Source: Flavobacteriales bacterium (GTDB taxonomy: Bacteria; Bacteroidota; Bacteroidia; Flavobacteriales_D; Crocinitomicaceae). Taken from it: a stretch of DNA of 43,069 nt. The notes below the pieces were generated by a model. It was not told the origin of the DNA. It ran no database searches and was given only the letters and a program-made list of their open reading frames with translations. Location: positions 1 through 43,069 of the forward strand of contig CANHMH010000006.1 of NCBI GenBank assembly GCA_947461635.1. Direction: 5' to 3'. Positions 1 to 8,369 of this stretch are shown here, in pieces. Position 1 is the first letter of the stretch. Each line of letters starts with the position of its first letter. The translations under genes were made by a program, and so were the position numbers.

Positions 1-374
1 GGCTCGTGATTCCATCCACCAACATGGTCAAAGGATGTATATGCTTGACACTTTTCTTTAACTCTTGTAAATGGAATGGTTATCTTATAAATTACTTTTC
101 CAGACCCCATTCCTTCAGTAGTCATTATGATTTTGGAAAAATCAACTTTAGAATATTTGCCATTTTTATATAGTGCCTTTAATTTATCTCCAACACTATC
201 ACACATTTTGTTTGAGAATTGATGAGCGATGTCAGACGAATATTGGAACTCTGGACCGATGTAAATGCCATCACAGCTGCTAACTGTACAAACTATTTCT
301 GATTTATTGTCTCGGCTGTCACAAGACCAGCACATTAGCGTAATCAAGAAATAAATTATGTAATGTTTTCCCAT
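1..374 (-). CDS. Putative lipoprotein of unknown function, 3' end outside the window
   Basis: An open frame reads leftward from ATG at 372-374 through the window edge without a stop (about 124 codons). The N-terminus MGKHYIIYFLITLMCWSC is a short basic-hydrophobic signal ending in a cysteine, so a lipoprotein cleaved before Cys18 is likely, although the lipobox (C-W-S-C) is not canonical. The rest is a soluble, mixed-charge domain with four further cysteines; I do not recognise the family. It lies 21 bases downstream of the stop of the large PKD-rich secreted protein on the same strand, so it is probably co-transcribed with it. The C-terminus is unseen. Confidence is high that it is coding and low on role. 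Confidence 0.7.
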   Translation of the reverse strand, partial: MGKHYIIYFLITLMCWSCDSRDNKSEIVCTVSSCDGIYIGPEFQYSSDIAHQFSNKMCDSVGDKLKALYKNGKYSKVDFSKIIMTTEGMGSGKVIYKITIPFTRVKEKCQAYTSFDHVGGWNHE

Positions 375-395
375 GTTTAATTTAATAACCACTAA

Positions 396-3068
396 CTACC
401 GAATCAAGGTAACAAATCCATCTACTTGCTGCCAGATATATGGTTTGTCACAGGAACGGAACTTTAGTTTATAGCTATACAAACCATCTTGACACATCAC
501 CCCATTTAACTGGCCATCCCACGCCTGCTTTGGATCATTCGTTTGAAAAATTAATTCTCCCCAACGATTGTAAATACTAAACTCCCAAGCTACAACATCA
601 AAATCAGTAACGGGAATAAACAATTCGTTTCGATTGTTCTGGTCAGGAATGAACGTGTTTGGTATGTAGATAGAAAAAGGCTCCACCATCACTGTTCTTC
701 GCGCCGTATCTCGACATCCAAATTGATTGGATACAACCTGAATCGGATAATCCGAACCTGAATTTACATAGTCATGACTGAAATTTGCTAGGTTAGATGT
801 GTATTCCTTGTTGTCAAAAAAGTACTGGTAATTTGTTGCTCCACTAGACTGATCCATGAAGGATACTGTATTTTGACAAACATCAACCTTTTCTGGATTA
901 ACCGAGAATCCTGCAGTTGGAGATGGATTTACGGTGACAAGGTCTTGTTTCATCAAATAAAGTGTATCCATACATCCGTACAGCTGATTCAAGGTTAAAC
1001 CAATACTGTAATTTCCCGGGCTAAGGTAGATGTGATTTGGATTTACAGCGGAAGATGTATTGCCATCCCCGAAGTCCCAAAAATATTGTGTAGGGACATC
1101 CGATTGACTTAAATTCACAAATTGGGCAAGCGAAGGAGCACATTGTAGTGTATTGATAAACATGAAATCAATGGTAGCATGTCCAAAGATTCGGACGGCC
1201 GAATTAACAGTATCGATGCAATTGTCGTATTGTCCAATAAAATAAACCGGCATACTTCCCGACTGAGCGTAACTTACACCCTGAACACTTAAATTCGTGG
1301 ATGTATTTGGAATGGCTTGCGTACCAAAGTCCCAGTAAAAAGTAGCATTACTTGGTCCAGAAACAGTTGCAAGAAAATCAAAACTTTCATCGATACATAA
1401 GGAATCAGAATGAGTAATCGACATTACCAAAGGTTCCTTTATCGTTACTTGGACTTCAGATGTGTCAGAACAAGTGGAGTAGGAACTTGCAATGAGTTGA
1501 ACGTTATATAGTCCAGGTGCCGGAAAGGTAAAAGTTGGAGTCATTACATTACTTTGTCCAACACTATTCGATCCCAAACTGAAATTCCAAGCATAATTGA
1601 TTGCTGAACTCGAATTATTGCCAAATGGAATGGTGAAACCGAGGCACTCAACCAAAGGTGGAACAGCAATTTCACTCGTTGGAACGTCAAAAATAAATAC
1701 TGAATCGATATAACTCAATTGACAAAATCCATCATCCGCAATTACCTCGATTGTATGGTAACCTGGCGTAGAAAAAGTGACATTAAATACAGAATTTCCA
1801 GTGCCAGATGTTTGACTTGCACTTGGGTCCAATACCCAATTTAGAGTTGCCGCTGGATTTGAAACGTTCGCAATAAAATCAAAATTATTCCCAAGAATAC
1901 ACAAGGAATCTTGGGAGGACCAAGAAACACTTAATGGATTATTCACGATTATGTTCATATACGCAGTATCCGTACATGGCATTCCTGGATTCACAATTAA
2001 CTGAACATTGTAATTTCCTGGAGACGGGAAAGTATAATTTGGAGCAAACTGAGAACTCACATCCGTTGTGATATTTGGCACACCAAAGTTCCACGCATAA
2101 GAAGTTCCACCGTATGAATTATTTACAAATTGAACATTCAGACCTTGACAATAGGATACGAAAGTTGGCAGTTGCGTTTGAAGTGGTAATAAGGCCTGCA
2201 TGACAATGTTGCAATCAAAGACGCGAAACAAAAAATCACGGATGGTTTGACCAACTAATACACCATTTCTATATTCCTTTACACAAACTCCGACTACAAA
2301 TAAGCCAATCATGTTTGGATTCACAGTAAGAACTCCACTAACAGGGTCTATCACAGTGGAAGAACCTACACCAAGTGGTTGTTGTGCGTTAAACGTTCCA
2401 CCATTCCATTGTACCGGAAAATAAGGTGGTGCTGGAGCTTGTGTTGGCTGTGGATTCGTTGAACTAGCACCGGACCAAGGAGTTACTAATGAATAGACCA
2501 ACTGATCCCCATCTGGATCAGTCGCAACATGATTAAAAACGAGTTCATCATTATTACAAAGCAATACTGGTGGATAGTTCGTGAATCGCGGACTACTATT
2601 TGCAGTGAATCCAGTGTCAGAACCTGGAACATGTGTAGTCAATGTGATGCCAGTATCGTCAGGAAACAACAAATTGGTGATGTTTGGTCCTCTACAACAA
2701 CGCTGATAAGAGACGTCATATCCTCCCGGAGTGGGTGGCAGTGTGACAACTGTTGTATAAATAGCACGTTCAACACATATATTCGTAGGCGGCGTGGCAC
2801 AGGGATTATTAAAATTAATCGGCAAAATAACACTACCAGGAAAAGGAACAAGAATGTTTTGGAAAAATACATTGTTTGCTTTGTAAATGGTTAAAGCAAG
2901 CGGATCATCGTATTGTGCACCTGTTGAATTACAATCACGGTATAAGGTAATGAAAAAACGGTACTGATTATTTCCTAGATAATCATAATAGATATCTCCA
3001 CCAATAATATGCGAAGCATAACTATTGGTGATCATGAAAAAGGAAAGAATAAGGTAGAGATTCTTCAT
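396..3068 (-). CDS. PKD-repeat surface protein with T9SS type B (gliding motility-associated) sorting domain
   Basis: A secreted protein of about 890 residues. The chosen start begins MKNLYLILSFFMITNSYAS, a good Sec signal peptide; the in-frame ATG 18 bases upstream lies inside a -7 promoter box, so it is unlikely to be used. After the signal comes a roughly 270-residue N-terminal module opening SHIIGGDIYYDY with several cysteines, which recurs in large Bacteroidota surface proteins. Next come five or six PKD-like repeats, recognisable by YAWNFG, FYWDFG and YFWDFGDGNTSS. The last 85 residues (PNTFIPD, then IYNRWGELIF, WDG, and a terminal VTLIR) are the type B CTD that directs export by the type IX secretion system. 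PKD domains usually mediate protein or glycan contacts, so an adhesin or extracellular matrix role is likely, but no catalytic domain is visible. The downstream gene is a lipoprotein. Confidence 0.9.
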   Translation of the reverse strand: MKNLYLILSFFMITNSYASHIIGGDIYYDYLGNNQYRFFITLYRDCNSTGAQYDDPLALTIYKANNVFFQNILVPFPGSVILPINFNNPCATPPTNICVERAIYTTVVTLPPTPGGYDVSYQRCCRGPNITNLLFPDDTGITLTTHVPGSDTGFTANSSPRFTNYPPVLLCNNDELVFNHVATDPDGDQLVYSLVTPWSGASSTNPQPTQAPAPPYFPVQWNGGTFNAQQPLGVGSSTVIDPVSGVLTVNPNMIGLFVVGVCVKEYRNGVLVGQTIRDFLFRVFDCNIVMQALLPLQTQLPTFVSYCQGLNVQFVNNSYGGTSYAWNFGVPNITTDVSSQFAPNYTFPSPGNYNVQLIVNPGMPCTDTAYMNIIVNNPLSVSWSSQDSLCILGNNFDFIANVSNPAATLNWVLDPSASQTSGTGNSVFNVTFSTPGYHTIEVIADDGFCQLSYIDSVFIFDVPTSEIAVPPLVECLGFTIPFGNNSSSAINYAWNFSLGSNSVGQSNVMTPTFTFPAPGLYNVQLIASSYSTCSDTSEVQVTIKEPLVMSITHSDSLCIDESFDFLATVSGPSNATFYWDFGTQAIPNTSTNLSVQGVSYAQSGSMPVYFIGQYDNCIDTVNSAVRIFGHATIDFMFINTLQCAPSLAQFVNLSQSDVPTQYFWDFGDGNTSSAVNPNHIYLSPGNYSIGLTLNQLYGCMDTLYLMKQDLVTVNPSPTAGFSVNPEKVDVCQNTVSFMDQSSGATNYQYFFDNKEYTSNLANFSHDYVNSGSDYPIQVVSNQFGCRDTARRTVMVEPFSIYIPNTFIPDQNNRNELFIPVTDFDVVAWEFSIYNRWGELIFQTNDPKQAWDGQLNGVMCQDGLYSYKLKFRSCDKPYIWQQVDGFVTLIR

Positions 3069-3083
3069 GTTGCTACTTAGACG

Positions 3084-3115
3084 CAAAAATAGGTCAAATG
3101 TTGTCTTTTCTCAAA
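3084..3115 (-). promoter_or_regulatory. Bacteroidota-type promoter for the PKD surface protein
   Basis: Read on the minus strand, TTTG at 3115-3112 is followed after 20 bases by TATTTTTG at 3091-3084, matching the TTTG/TAnnTTTG pattern of Bacteroidota housekeeping promoters. It overlaps the last codons of the upstream SDR gene and predicts a start of transcription about 10 bases before ATG 3068, which supports that start over the ATG at 3086. Confidence 0.6.
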
Positions 3116-3888
3116 TCCAAATCTTTGATTTCGTCTATTGAATGGCGGTATCTAAACTTGGTTTCGCGGGTGATCTTGCTTCCATCAATTTTCTTGCCAT
3201 GATTCCCCTCTAAAAAGGAAAGTTTTTCCGCTCCCATTTCAAGTGCAAGGTTTCCATAGTAAAGCTGCTTTGTTGGATGTTCAGGCCAGCATACATTGTA
3301 TACCTTATTCGGAAATGACTCCTCGAATAGACAAGTAATTGCTCCTATAATGTCTGCCTGATGTATTAAGTTGACAGGCGCTTGTCCATTTGGGATTTCA
3401 CGTCTGTTTCGTAAGAAAAAGCGAACAGGATGACGGTTTGGTCCGACATGACCTGCCAATCGAAGAATAACATACTTGCTAGTAACTAGTGATTCAATGC
3501 ATTCTTCCATTTGTAAAACAAGGTGTGATTTAATGACTGGAGCTGTTTCATCCATCGTTTTAGATTCATCCAAATAAACACCGGTAGAACTTGTGAAAAT
3601 TACACGTTTGGCTTGAATGCTCTGCATTAAATTCTGTAAGGATTCAAGTACCCCATCAAATGGAGGAAGGGTTATAATCACCGCGTCAAATTGTGTTTTT
3701 GGTGTTTCCTGCCAAGAAACAACTTCACCAGTTTTCATCAATGGCACAGGTGAAATACCCTCTGACAACATTTCTTGGAGTTTGACCGCATCCCTGGAAG
3801 TAGAAAAAACGTTCGTTCCTTCACCTTTTATGGTAAGAGAAAGTGCTTTTCCTAGCCATCCATATCCAATAACTAAATAATTTTTCAT
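3094..3888 (-). CDS. NAD(P)-binding extended-SDR epimerase/dehydratase-like protein (YeeZ-like)
   Basis: From the ATG at 3888 the product (264 aa) starts MKNYLVIGYGWLGKAL, placing the dinucleotide-binding GxGxxG motif (GYGWLG) at the very N-terminus as in this fold; the ATGs at 3897 and 3912 would add an unneeded tail. Further SDR features are the FTSSTGVYL strand with the catalytic-region Ser and Tyr, followed by a loosely spaced Lys (YxxxxK rather than YxxxK), and a later YNVCWPEHPT segment near the substrate site. It resembles small cytosolic sugar-nucleotide epimerase-like proteins such as YeeZ, whose substrates are unknown. It is 25 bases upstream of the PKD surface protein, which has its own promoter. 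The family is fairly secure; the substrate cannot be told. Confidence 0.75.
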   Translation of the reverse strand: MKNYLVIGYGWLGKALSLTIKGEGTNVFSTSRDAVKLQEMLSEGISPVPLMKTGEVVSWQETPKTQFDAVIITLPPFDGVLESLQNLMQSIQAKRVIFTSSTGVYLDESKTMDETAPVIKSHLVLQMEECIESLVTSKYVILRLAGHVGPNRHPVRFFLRNRREIPNGQAPVNLIHQADIIGAITCLFEESFPNKVYNVCWPEHPTKQLYYGNLALEMGAEKLSFLEGNHGKKIDGSKITRETKFRYRHSIDEIKDLDLRKDNI

Positions 3889-3975
3889 CCAAGTCATAAA
3901 CGCAGAATTCACAAAAGAGTTTGATTTTTATTTACGGATATCCCCTTTCTGTTTTTAACTTGTGAATTGTTGTGC

Positions 3976-3983
3976 TAACTTTG
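3976..3983 (+). promoter_or_regulatory. -7 promoter element of lpdA
   Basis: TAACTTTG matches TAnnTTTG exactly and ends 16 bases before the lpdA ATG. No well-spaced TTTG is visible at -33 (the nearest TTG, at 3960-3962, is only 13 bases upstream). Confidence 0.5.
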
Positions 3984-3999
3984 AGGAAAAATTTGTGAG

Positions 4000-5403
4000 A
4001 TGAACGCTTTTGATGTAATTGTAGTAGGATCGGGTCCAGGTGGGTATGTTTCAGCGCTTCGATGTGCACAACTCGGACTTAAAACAGCACTTGTTGAAAA
4101 ATACAACACTCTCGGTGGAACCTGTTTGAATGTGGGATGTATTCCGTCTAAAGCGCTATTGGATTCATCTGAACATTTCCACAATGCACAACACAATTTC
4201 CAAACACATGGAATTGAAATCACAGGCTTAAAGGCCAACTTAACACAAATGATTAACCGCAAAAATGAGGTGGTTAGTCAAACATGTGCAGGTGTTAAAT
4301 TTTTAATGGATAAAAATAAAGTAAGCGTATTTCACGGACTTGGTTCTTTTGCAGATGCAAATACCATTTTGGTGAAAGGAGCAGATGGATCAGAAACCGC
4401 TCTACAAGGAAAAAATATCATTATTGCAACAGGTTCAAAACCCAACTTTTTCCCAGGCATGGAGCCGGATAAAAAGCGCATCATTACTTCTACCGAGGCC
4501 TTGAATATGACTGAGATTCCGAAAAGAATGTTGGTGATTGGTGGAGGTGTCATTGGACTAGAACTTGGTTCCGTTTACGCACGGCTAGGTTCAGAAGTTG
4601 AAGTAGTTGAATTTGCACCAACAATTCTCCCTACAATGGATGCTGGAATTGGGAAAGAATTTACAAAAATCCTTAAAAAAGAAGGATTCAAATTCCACAT
4701 GGAACACCGCGTTCTGAAAGTGGAAAATAAAGGTAAAAAAGTAGTTCTAACTGCGGAGAATAAAAAAGGTGAGACGGTAACGCTTGAAGCTGACTATTGT
4801 CTTGTGGCAGTTGGAAGAAAAGCGTATACAGAAGGGTTGAACCTAGATAAAGCAGGGTTAAGTATCACTGATCGAGGTCAAATCGAGGTCAATGATCATC
4901 TGCAAACAAAAATGAGTCACATCTACGCTATTGGAGACGTTGTTCGCGGGGCAATGCTTGCACACAAAGCGGAAGAAGAAGGTGTATTCGTTGCAGAAAT
5001 GATTGCTGGACAAAAACCACACATCAATTATAATTTGATCCCTGGAGTTGTCTATACTTGGCCGGAAATTGCTGCAGTTGGAAAAACAGAAGAAGAATTG
5101 AAAGCTGCAGGTATTGCCTATAAAGCTGGAAGTTTTCCAATTAAAGCCTTAGGAAGAGCTAGAGCAAGTATGGATACAAGCGGATTCATCAAAGTGTTAG
5201 CAGACGAAAAAACAGACGAAATTCTTGGTGTACATATGATCGCTCCAAGAGCGGCTGATTTAATTATGGAAGCAGTTACAGCCATGGAATACCGTGCTTC
5301 TGCAGAGGATATTGCTCGCATTTGTCATGGTCACCCAACTTACTCAGAAGCATTGAAAGAAGCTGCATTAGCCGCAACGGACAATCGCGCTTTACACATC
5401 TAA
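4000..5403 (+). CDS. lpdA: Dihydrolipoyl dehydrogenase (E3)
   Basis: A 467-residue FAD-dependent pyridine nucleotide-disulfide oxidoreductase that reoxidises dihydrolipoyl groups of 2-oxoacid dehydrogenase complexes and the glycine cleavage system, passing electrons to NAD+. The N-terminal FAD site is VVGSGPGGYVSALR. The redox disulfide is GGTCLNVGCIPSKAL (about residues 39-53), the NAD-binding GxGxxG is VIGGGVIGLELG (about 180), and the C-terminal catalytic His-Glu pair is in CHGHPTYSEALKEA. The length is typical. No E1 or E2 gene is adjacent, so the partner complexes are encoded elsewhere. It ends 4 bases inside the convergent yraN gene. Confidence 0.97.
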   Translation: MNAFDVIVVGSGPGGYVSALRCAQLGLKTALVEKYNTLGGTCLNVGCIPSKALLDSSEHFHNAQHNFQTHGIEITGLKANLTQMINRKNEVVSQTCAGVKFLMDKNKVSVFHGLGSFADANTILVKGADGSETALQGKNIIIATGSKPNFFPGMEPDKKRIITSTEALNMTEIPKRMLVIGGGVIGLELGSVYARLGSEVEVVEFAPTILPTMDAGIGKEFTKILKKEGFKFHMEHRVLKVENKGKKVVLTAENKKGETVTLEADYCLVAVGRKAYTEGLNLDKAGLSITDRGQIEVNDHLQTKMSHIYAIGDVVRGAMLAHKAEEEGVFVAEMIAGQKPHINYNLIPGVVYTWPEIAAVGKTEEELKAAGIAYKAGSFPIKALGRARASMDTSGFIKVLADEKTDEILGVHMIAPRAADLIMEAVTAMEYRASAEDIARICHGHPTYSEALKEAALAATDNRALHI

Positions 5404-5753
5404 GCTGAAAAAGCATCTGCAATGTGCTCGACGCTTGTTTGAAATTGATTGTGAACGATGGAAATGATATCAAAGCGAACGTTTCTATCGATTTGATTAT
5501 CTTGAACATAACGATCTGCAACTTTGATGATTTGACGCTGTTTAGACCTTGTTACTGCGCGCCATGGCTCTCCAATTTGTGCGGTGCATCTTGCTTTTAC
5601 TTCTACAATGACTAATTCATCACCATCCAGAAGTACGAGGTCGACTTCCCACTTCTTGAATCGGATGTTCCTGTCAATTAACTGAAAGCCTTTTCCTTGT
5701 AAAAAATGCAATGCCTCATTCTCTCCCCATTGACCCAACTCCTCTTTTTTCAT
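5400..5753 (-). CDS. YraN family protein (UPF0102), nuclease-fold
   Basis: The 117-residue product is a full-length YraN/UPF0102 protein. The family has an endonuclease-like PD-(D/E)XK fold: here GQWGENEALHFLQGKG forms the first helix, and WEVDLVLLDGDELVIVEVKAR supplies the Asp and the Glu-x-Lys of the putative metal site. The biochemical role of YraN is not established. Its stop lies within the 3' end of lpdA (4-base overlap, opposite strands), and its start faces hutI across an 84-base divergent region. A TATATTTA box at 5773-5766 on the minus strand, one mismatch from TAnnTTTG, may be its promoter. Confidence 0.88.
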   Translation of the reverse strand: MKKEELGQWGENEALHFLQGKGFQLIDRNIRFKKWEVDLVLLDGDELVIVEVKARCTAQIGEPWRAVTRSKQRQIIKVADRYVQDNQIDRNVRFDIISIVHNQFQTSVEHIADAFSA

Positions 5754-5814
5754 GTTCTTTTTACTTAAATATACAATTTCCGCTTCAATTTTCCGAGAGA
5801 ACGAAACAAGAAAG

Positions 5815-5822
5815 TATCTTTA
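5815..5822 (+). promoter_or_regulatory. Possible -7 element of hutI
   Basis: TATCTTTA differs from TAnnTTTG by the last base and ends 15 bases before the hutI ATG. No -33 TTTG is visible at the right distance, so this is tentative. Confidence 0.35.
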
Positions 5823-5837
5823 TATTAAATTCGATTT

Positions 5838-7070
5838 ATGTCCAAAATTCTAATCAAAAATATCAAAGGACTCGTTCAGGCGGGAGAACAGATTCCATCT
5901 GTTCGAAGAGGAGCTGAAATGAAGCAACTAGAGGTGCTTGAAAATGCCTATCTCGCACTAGAAGACGGTGAGGTGATTGCATATGGACCAATGAACGAAT
6001 GGGAGGGCATCATTGATTGGCGAGACCTTGAAATTGTAGATGCTGACGGATGTTTTGTCTTACCAGCATTTATCGATTCTCACACCCACACGGTCTTCGC
6101 AAAAACACGGGAAGAAGAGTTTGTCGATCGGATTCATGGATTAAGTTATGAGGAGATTGCTGCTAGAGGTGGAGGAATATTGAACTCTGCAAGAAAATTA
6201 AGTGAGTTGTCGGAGGATGATCTTTATTCAGATGCAAAAAAACGAATTGAACGCATCATTCAAACCGGAACAGGTGCATTAGAAATAAAATCAGGCTATG
6301 GTCTTTCTTTAGAAGGGGAACTAAAAATGCTTCGAGTGATCAAAAGATTGAAAGAAGCTATGCCGATTGTCATCAAAGCAACTTTTCTAGGTGCTCATGC
6401 TTTTCCTGCTGAATACAAAGAAAATAAACGGGCTTACATTGATTTGATCATAAATCAAATGCTACCTGCCATTCACGCAGAACAATTAGCAGATTACATC
6501 GATGTTTTCTGCGAACGTAATTATTTTTCTGTTGCTGAGATGGAGGAGATCTTGAAGGCGGGAATTGCTTATGGACTTAAACCCAAAGTTCATGTCAATC
6601 AATTTAGTATTCTCGGCGGAGTGGAAAAAGCTGTCGAACTTGGTGCTGTTTCAGTTGATCACTTAGAGGAAATTGATGAAAAAGACATTCAGGCACTTAA
6701 AAAATCGAATGTAATCCCTACCCTACTTCCAGGATGCTCGCACTTTCTTTCCATTCCTTTTGGTAATGCAAGACGCATGATAGAAGCTGGACTACCTATC
6801 GCATTGGCAAGTGATTTCAATCCTGGCTCATCTCCAAATTATGACTTAATGACGATTTTATCCTTGGCATGTATCAAACAAAAAATGACACCGGAAGAAG
6901 GAATCAATGCCCTGACAATTAATGCAGCGGCAGCACTTGAACTGAGTGAAAGTCACGGTAAAATTGCAATAGGAAGAAAGTCACCAATCATGTTGACAAA
7001 CGAAATTCCATCATTAGCTTATCTTGCTTACGCTTTTGGAGAACAACATGTACAACGAATTTTCATTTGA
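5838..7070 (+). CDS. hutI: Imidazolonepropionase
   Basis: A 410-residue amidohydrolase of histidine degradation that converts 4-imidazolone-5-propanoate to N-formimino-L-glutamate. Family features are the metal-ligand strand FIDSHTHTVFA, the substrate loop ARGGGILNSARKL, a later VHVNQFS histidine strand, VDHLEE, and the C-terminal ASDFNPGSSPN with the metal-binding Asp. The length is typical. In many Bacteroidota hutI sits beside other hut genes or a formimidoylglutamase; none is in this window, so the rest of the pathway must lie elsewhere. The downstream neighbour (TraB/GumN family) has its own promoter box and need not be linked in function. Confidence 0.95.
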   Translation: MSKILIKNIKGLVQAGEQIPSVRRGAEMKQLEVLENAYLALEDGEVIAYGPMNEWEGIIDWRDLEIVDADGCFVLPAFIDSHTHTVFAKTREEEFVDRIHGLSYEEIAARGGGILNSARKLSELSEDDLYSDAKKRIERIIQTGTGALEIKSGYGLSLEGELKMLRVIKRLKEAMPIVIKATFLGAHAFPAEYKENKRAYIDLIINQMLPAIHAEQLADYIDVFCERNYFSVAEMEEILKAGIAYGLKPKVHVNQFSILGGVEKAVELGAVSVDHLEEIDEKDIQALKKSNVIPTLLPGCSHFLSIPFGNARRMIEAGLPIALASDFNPGSSPNYDLMTILSLACIKQKMTPEEGINALTINAAAALELSESHGKIAIGRKSPIMLTNEIPSLAYLAYAFGEQHVQRIFI

Positions 7071-7093
7071 TTCAGTGTAAAAATGTACCTTTG
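7066..7093 (+). promoter_or_regulatory. Promoter of the TraB/GumN gene
   Basis: TTTG (7066-7069, overlapping the hutI stop region) and TACCTTTG (7086-7093) are separated by 16 bases, slightly shorter than usual. The second box ends 8 bases before the ATG, giving a very short leader. Confidence 0.5.
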
Positions 7094-7101
7094 AAGACAA
7101 G

Positions 7102-8328
7102 ATGAAATACGTATCCCTATTTTTTTCCTTTTACTGCACATGCCTTTTGGCATTTGGCCAAAATTATGCTTCCGATCGTGAATTGCTTTGGGAAATTTCG
7201 GGAAATGGGATAAAACAAAAGTCCTATTTGTTTGGATCCTTGCATTCGAATGACAAAAGACTATTTCAATTTTCAGATTCGCTTTACACAGCGCTAGTCA
7301 ATACAGAGAAGTTAATCCTGGAAACTGATGTGTTTAGTTTATTCAATGAGCTCGACACAAGAACAAAATTACCGACAACCCTATACGATAAGAATGGGAA
7401 TCCCTATACATCTGAAATAGATGCGAGTAAAACATTTTATGGCGATGAGGATGGGATGCCACAGTTTTTAGATGCTTATTTTCAGCAATACTGTTTGAAT
7501 GCCAAAAAAGAATTTATCCCACTAGAAACAGTGAAAGAACAATACGATTTACTAACAGATGAATTTCAACTTTCGGATAAACAAATCATTGATAATGCCT
7601 TAAATAACTTTACACACGAACGTTTAATCGAACTTTACCTAAAAGGTGATTTAATCTCTATCGATAAATTCATGAAAGCGAACATGTCGATGCAAGAAGG
7701 GCTTTACGACGAAGTGATCACTAAGAGAAACATCCGCATGTCTCAAAAGCTTGATTCCATATTGAAAACGAAAACTAGTTTTTTCTGCGCCGTAGGTGCG
7801 GGGCATTTGGGTGGATCAAATGGCATCATTAATCTTTTAAGGTCAAAAGGCTACAAAGTGAGAGTGGTAACATGGTATCATTCCGAAAAAGCAAATTTGG
7901 ATCAATTGAAAGTTCGTTCGTATACCGAATATCTTTTTCGAGACGGGCAATCCGGATTAGTAGCGAAATTAGCAGGTAAACCAATAATTTTAGACGAAGC
8001 GGACGGAGTTAAACGCATTATTTACCGCGAACTCGGCCAAGGAAATACTTACGAAATATCGATTGTGCCCCTCGACACAAATTTAACTCCGGAAGAAATC
8101 GCCTCCATTTACATTGCCAATCCATCAAATACAAGCACCCGTGAGGTCTTACTTGACGATGGGCGAGTGATCTTCGAAGGATTATCAAACAACTATCCAG
8201 AGGGTTTAAATTATGTTCAAATACAATTTAATTCCAAGCACTTCGCAGTAATTAAAGCATATGGTGGAAATAAATTTATGCATTCTAACCGTCCAAATCA
8301 ATTTTTCCAAAGAGTATGGTTTGAATAG
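7102..8328 (+). CDS. TraB/GumN family secreted protein
   Basis: The product has 408 residues with an N-terminal signal peptide (MKYVSLFFSFYCTCLLAFGQ). The next about 260 residues are the TraB/GumN (TIKI-like) domain: the conserved GSLHS near residue 45, LILETDV around 75, and FFCAVGAGHLGG near 230 carry the His and Glu residues proposed to bind metal in this family. Animal TIKI relatives are metalloproteases; bacterial activity has not been shown generally. The last about 140 residues are an extra C-terminal domain I cannot assign. Location is probably periplasm or outer membrane after Sec export. It stands alone between hutI and the nuclease-family gene. Confidence 0.85.
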   Translation: MKYVSLFFSFYCTCLLAFGQNYASDRELLWEISGNGIKQKSYLFGSLHSNDKRLFQFSDSLYTALVNTEKLILETDVFSLFNELDTRTKLPTTLYDKNGNPYTSEIDASKTFYGDEDGMPQFLDAYFQQYCLNAKKEFIPLETVKEQYDLLTDEFQLSDKQIIDNALNNFTHERLIELYLKGDLISIDKFMKANMSMQEGLYDEVITKRNIRMSQKLDSILKTKTSFFCAVGAGHLGGSNGIINLLRSKGYKVRVVTWYHSEKANLDQLKVRSYTEYLFRDGQSGLVAKLAGKPIILDEADGVKRIIYRELGQGNTYEISIVPLDTNLTPEEIASIYIANPSNTSTREVLLDDGRVIFEGLSNNYPEGLNYVQIQFNSKHFAVIKAYGGNKFMHSNRPNQFFQRVWFE

Positions 8329-8369
8329 AATGCTTATCTTCGGTACATTCTTCCACCTATTACTATCCA

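Noticed and set aside
2529-2894. Plus-strand open frame of 121 codons inside the PKD surface protein gene
   Set aside because: Low-complexity, arginine/isoleucine-rich translation with no family resemblance; the opposite strand encodes a clear secreted protein.
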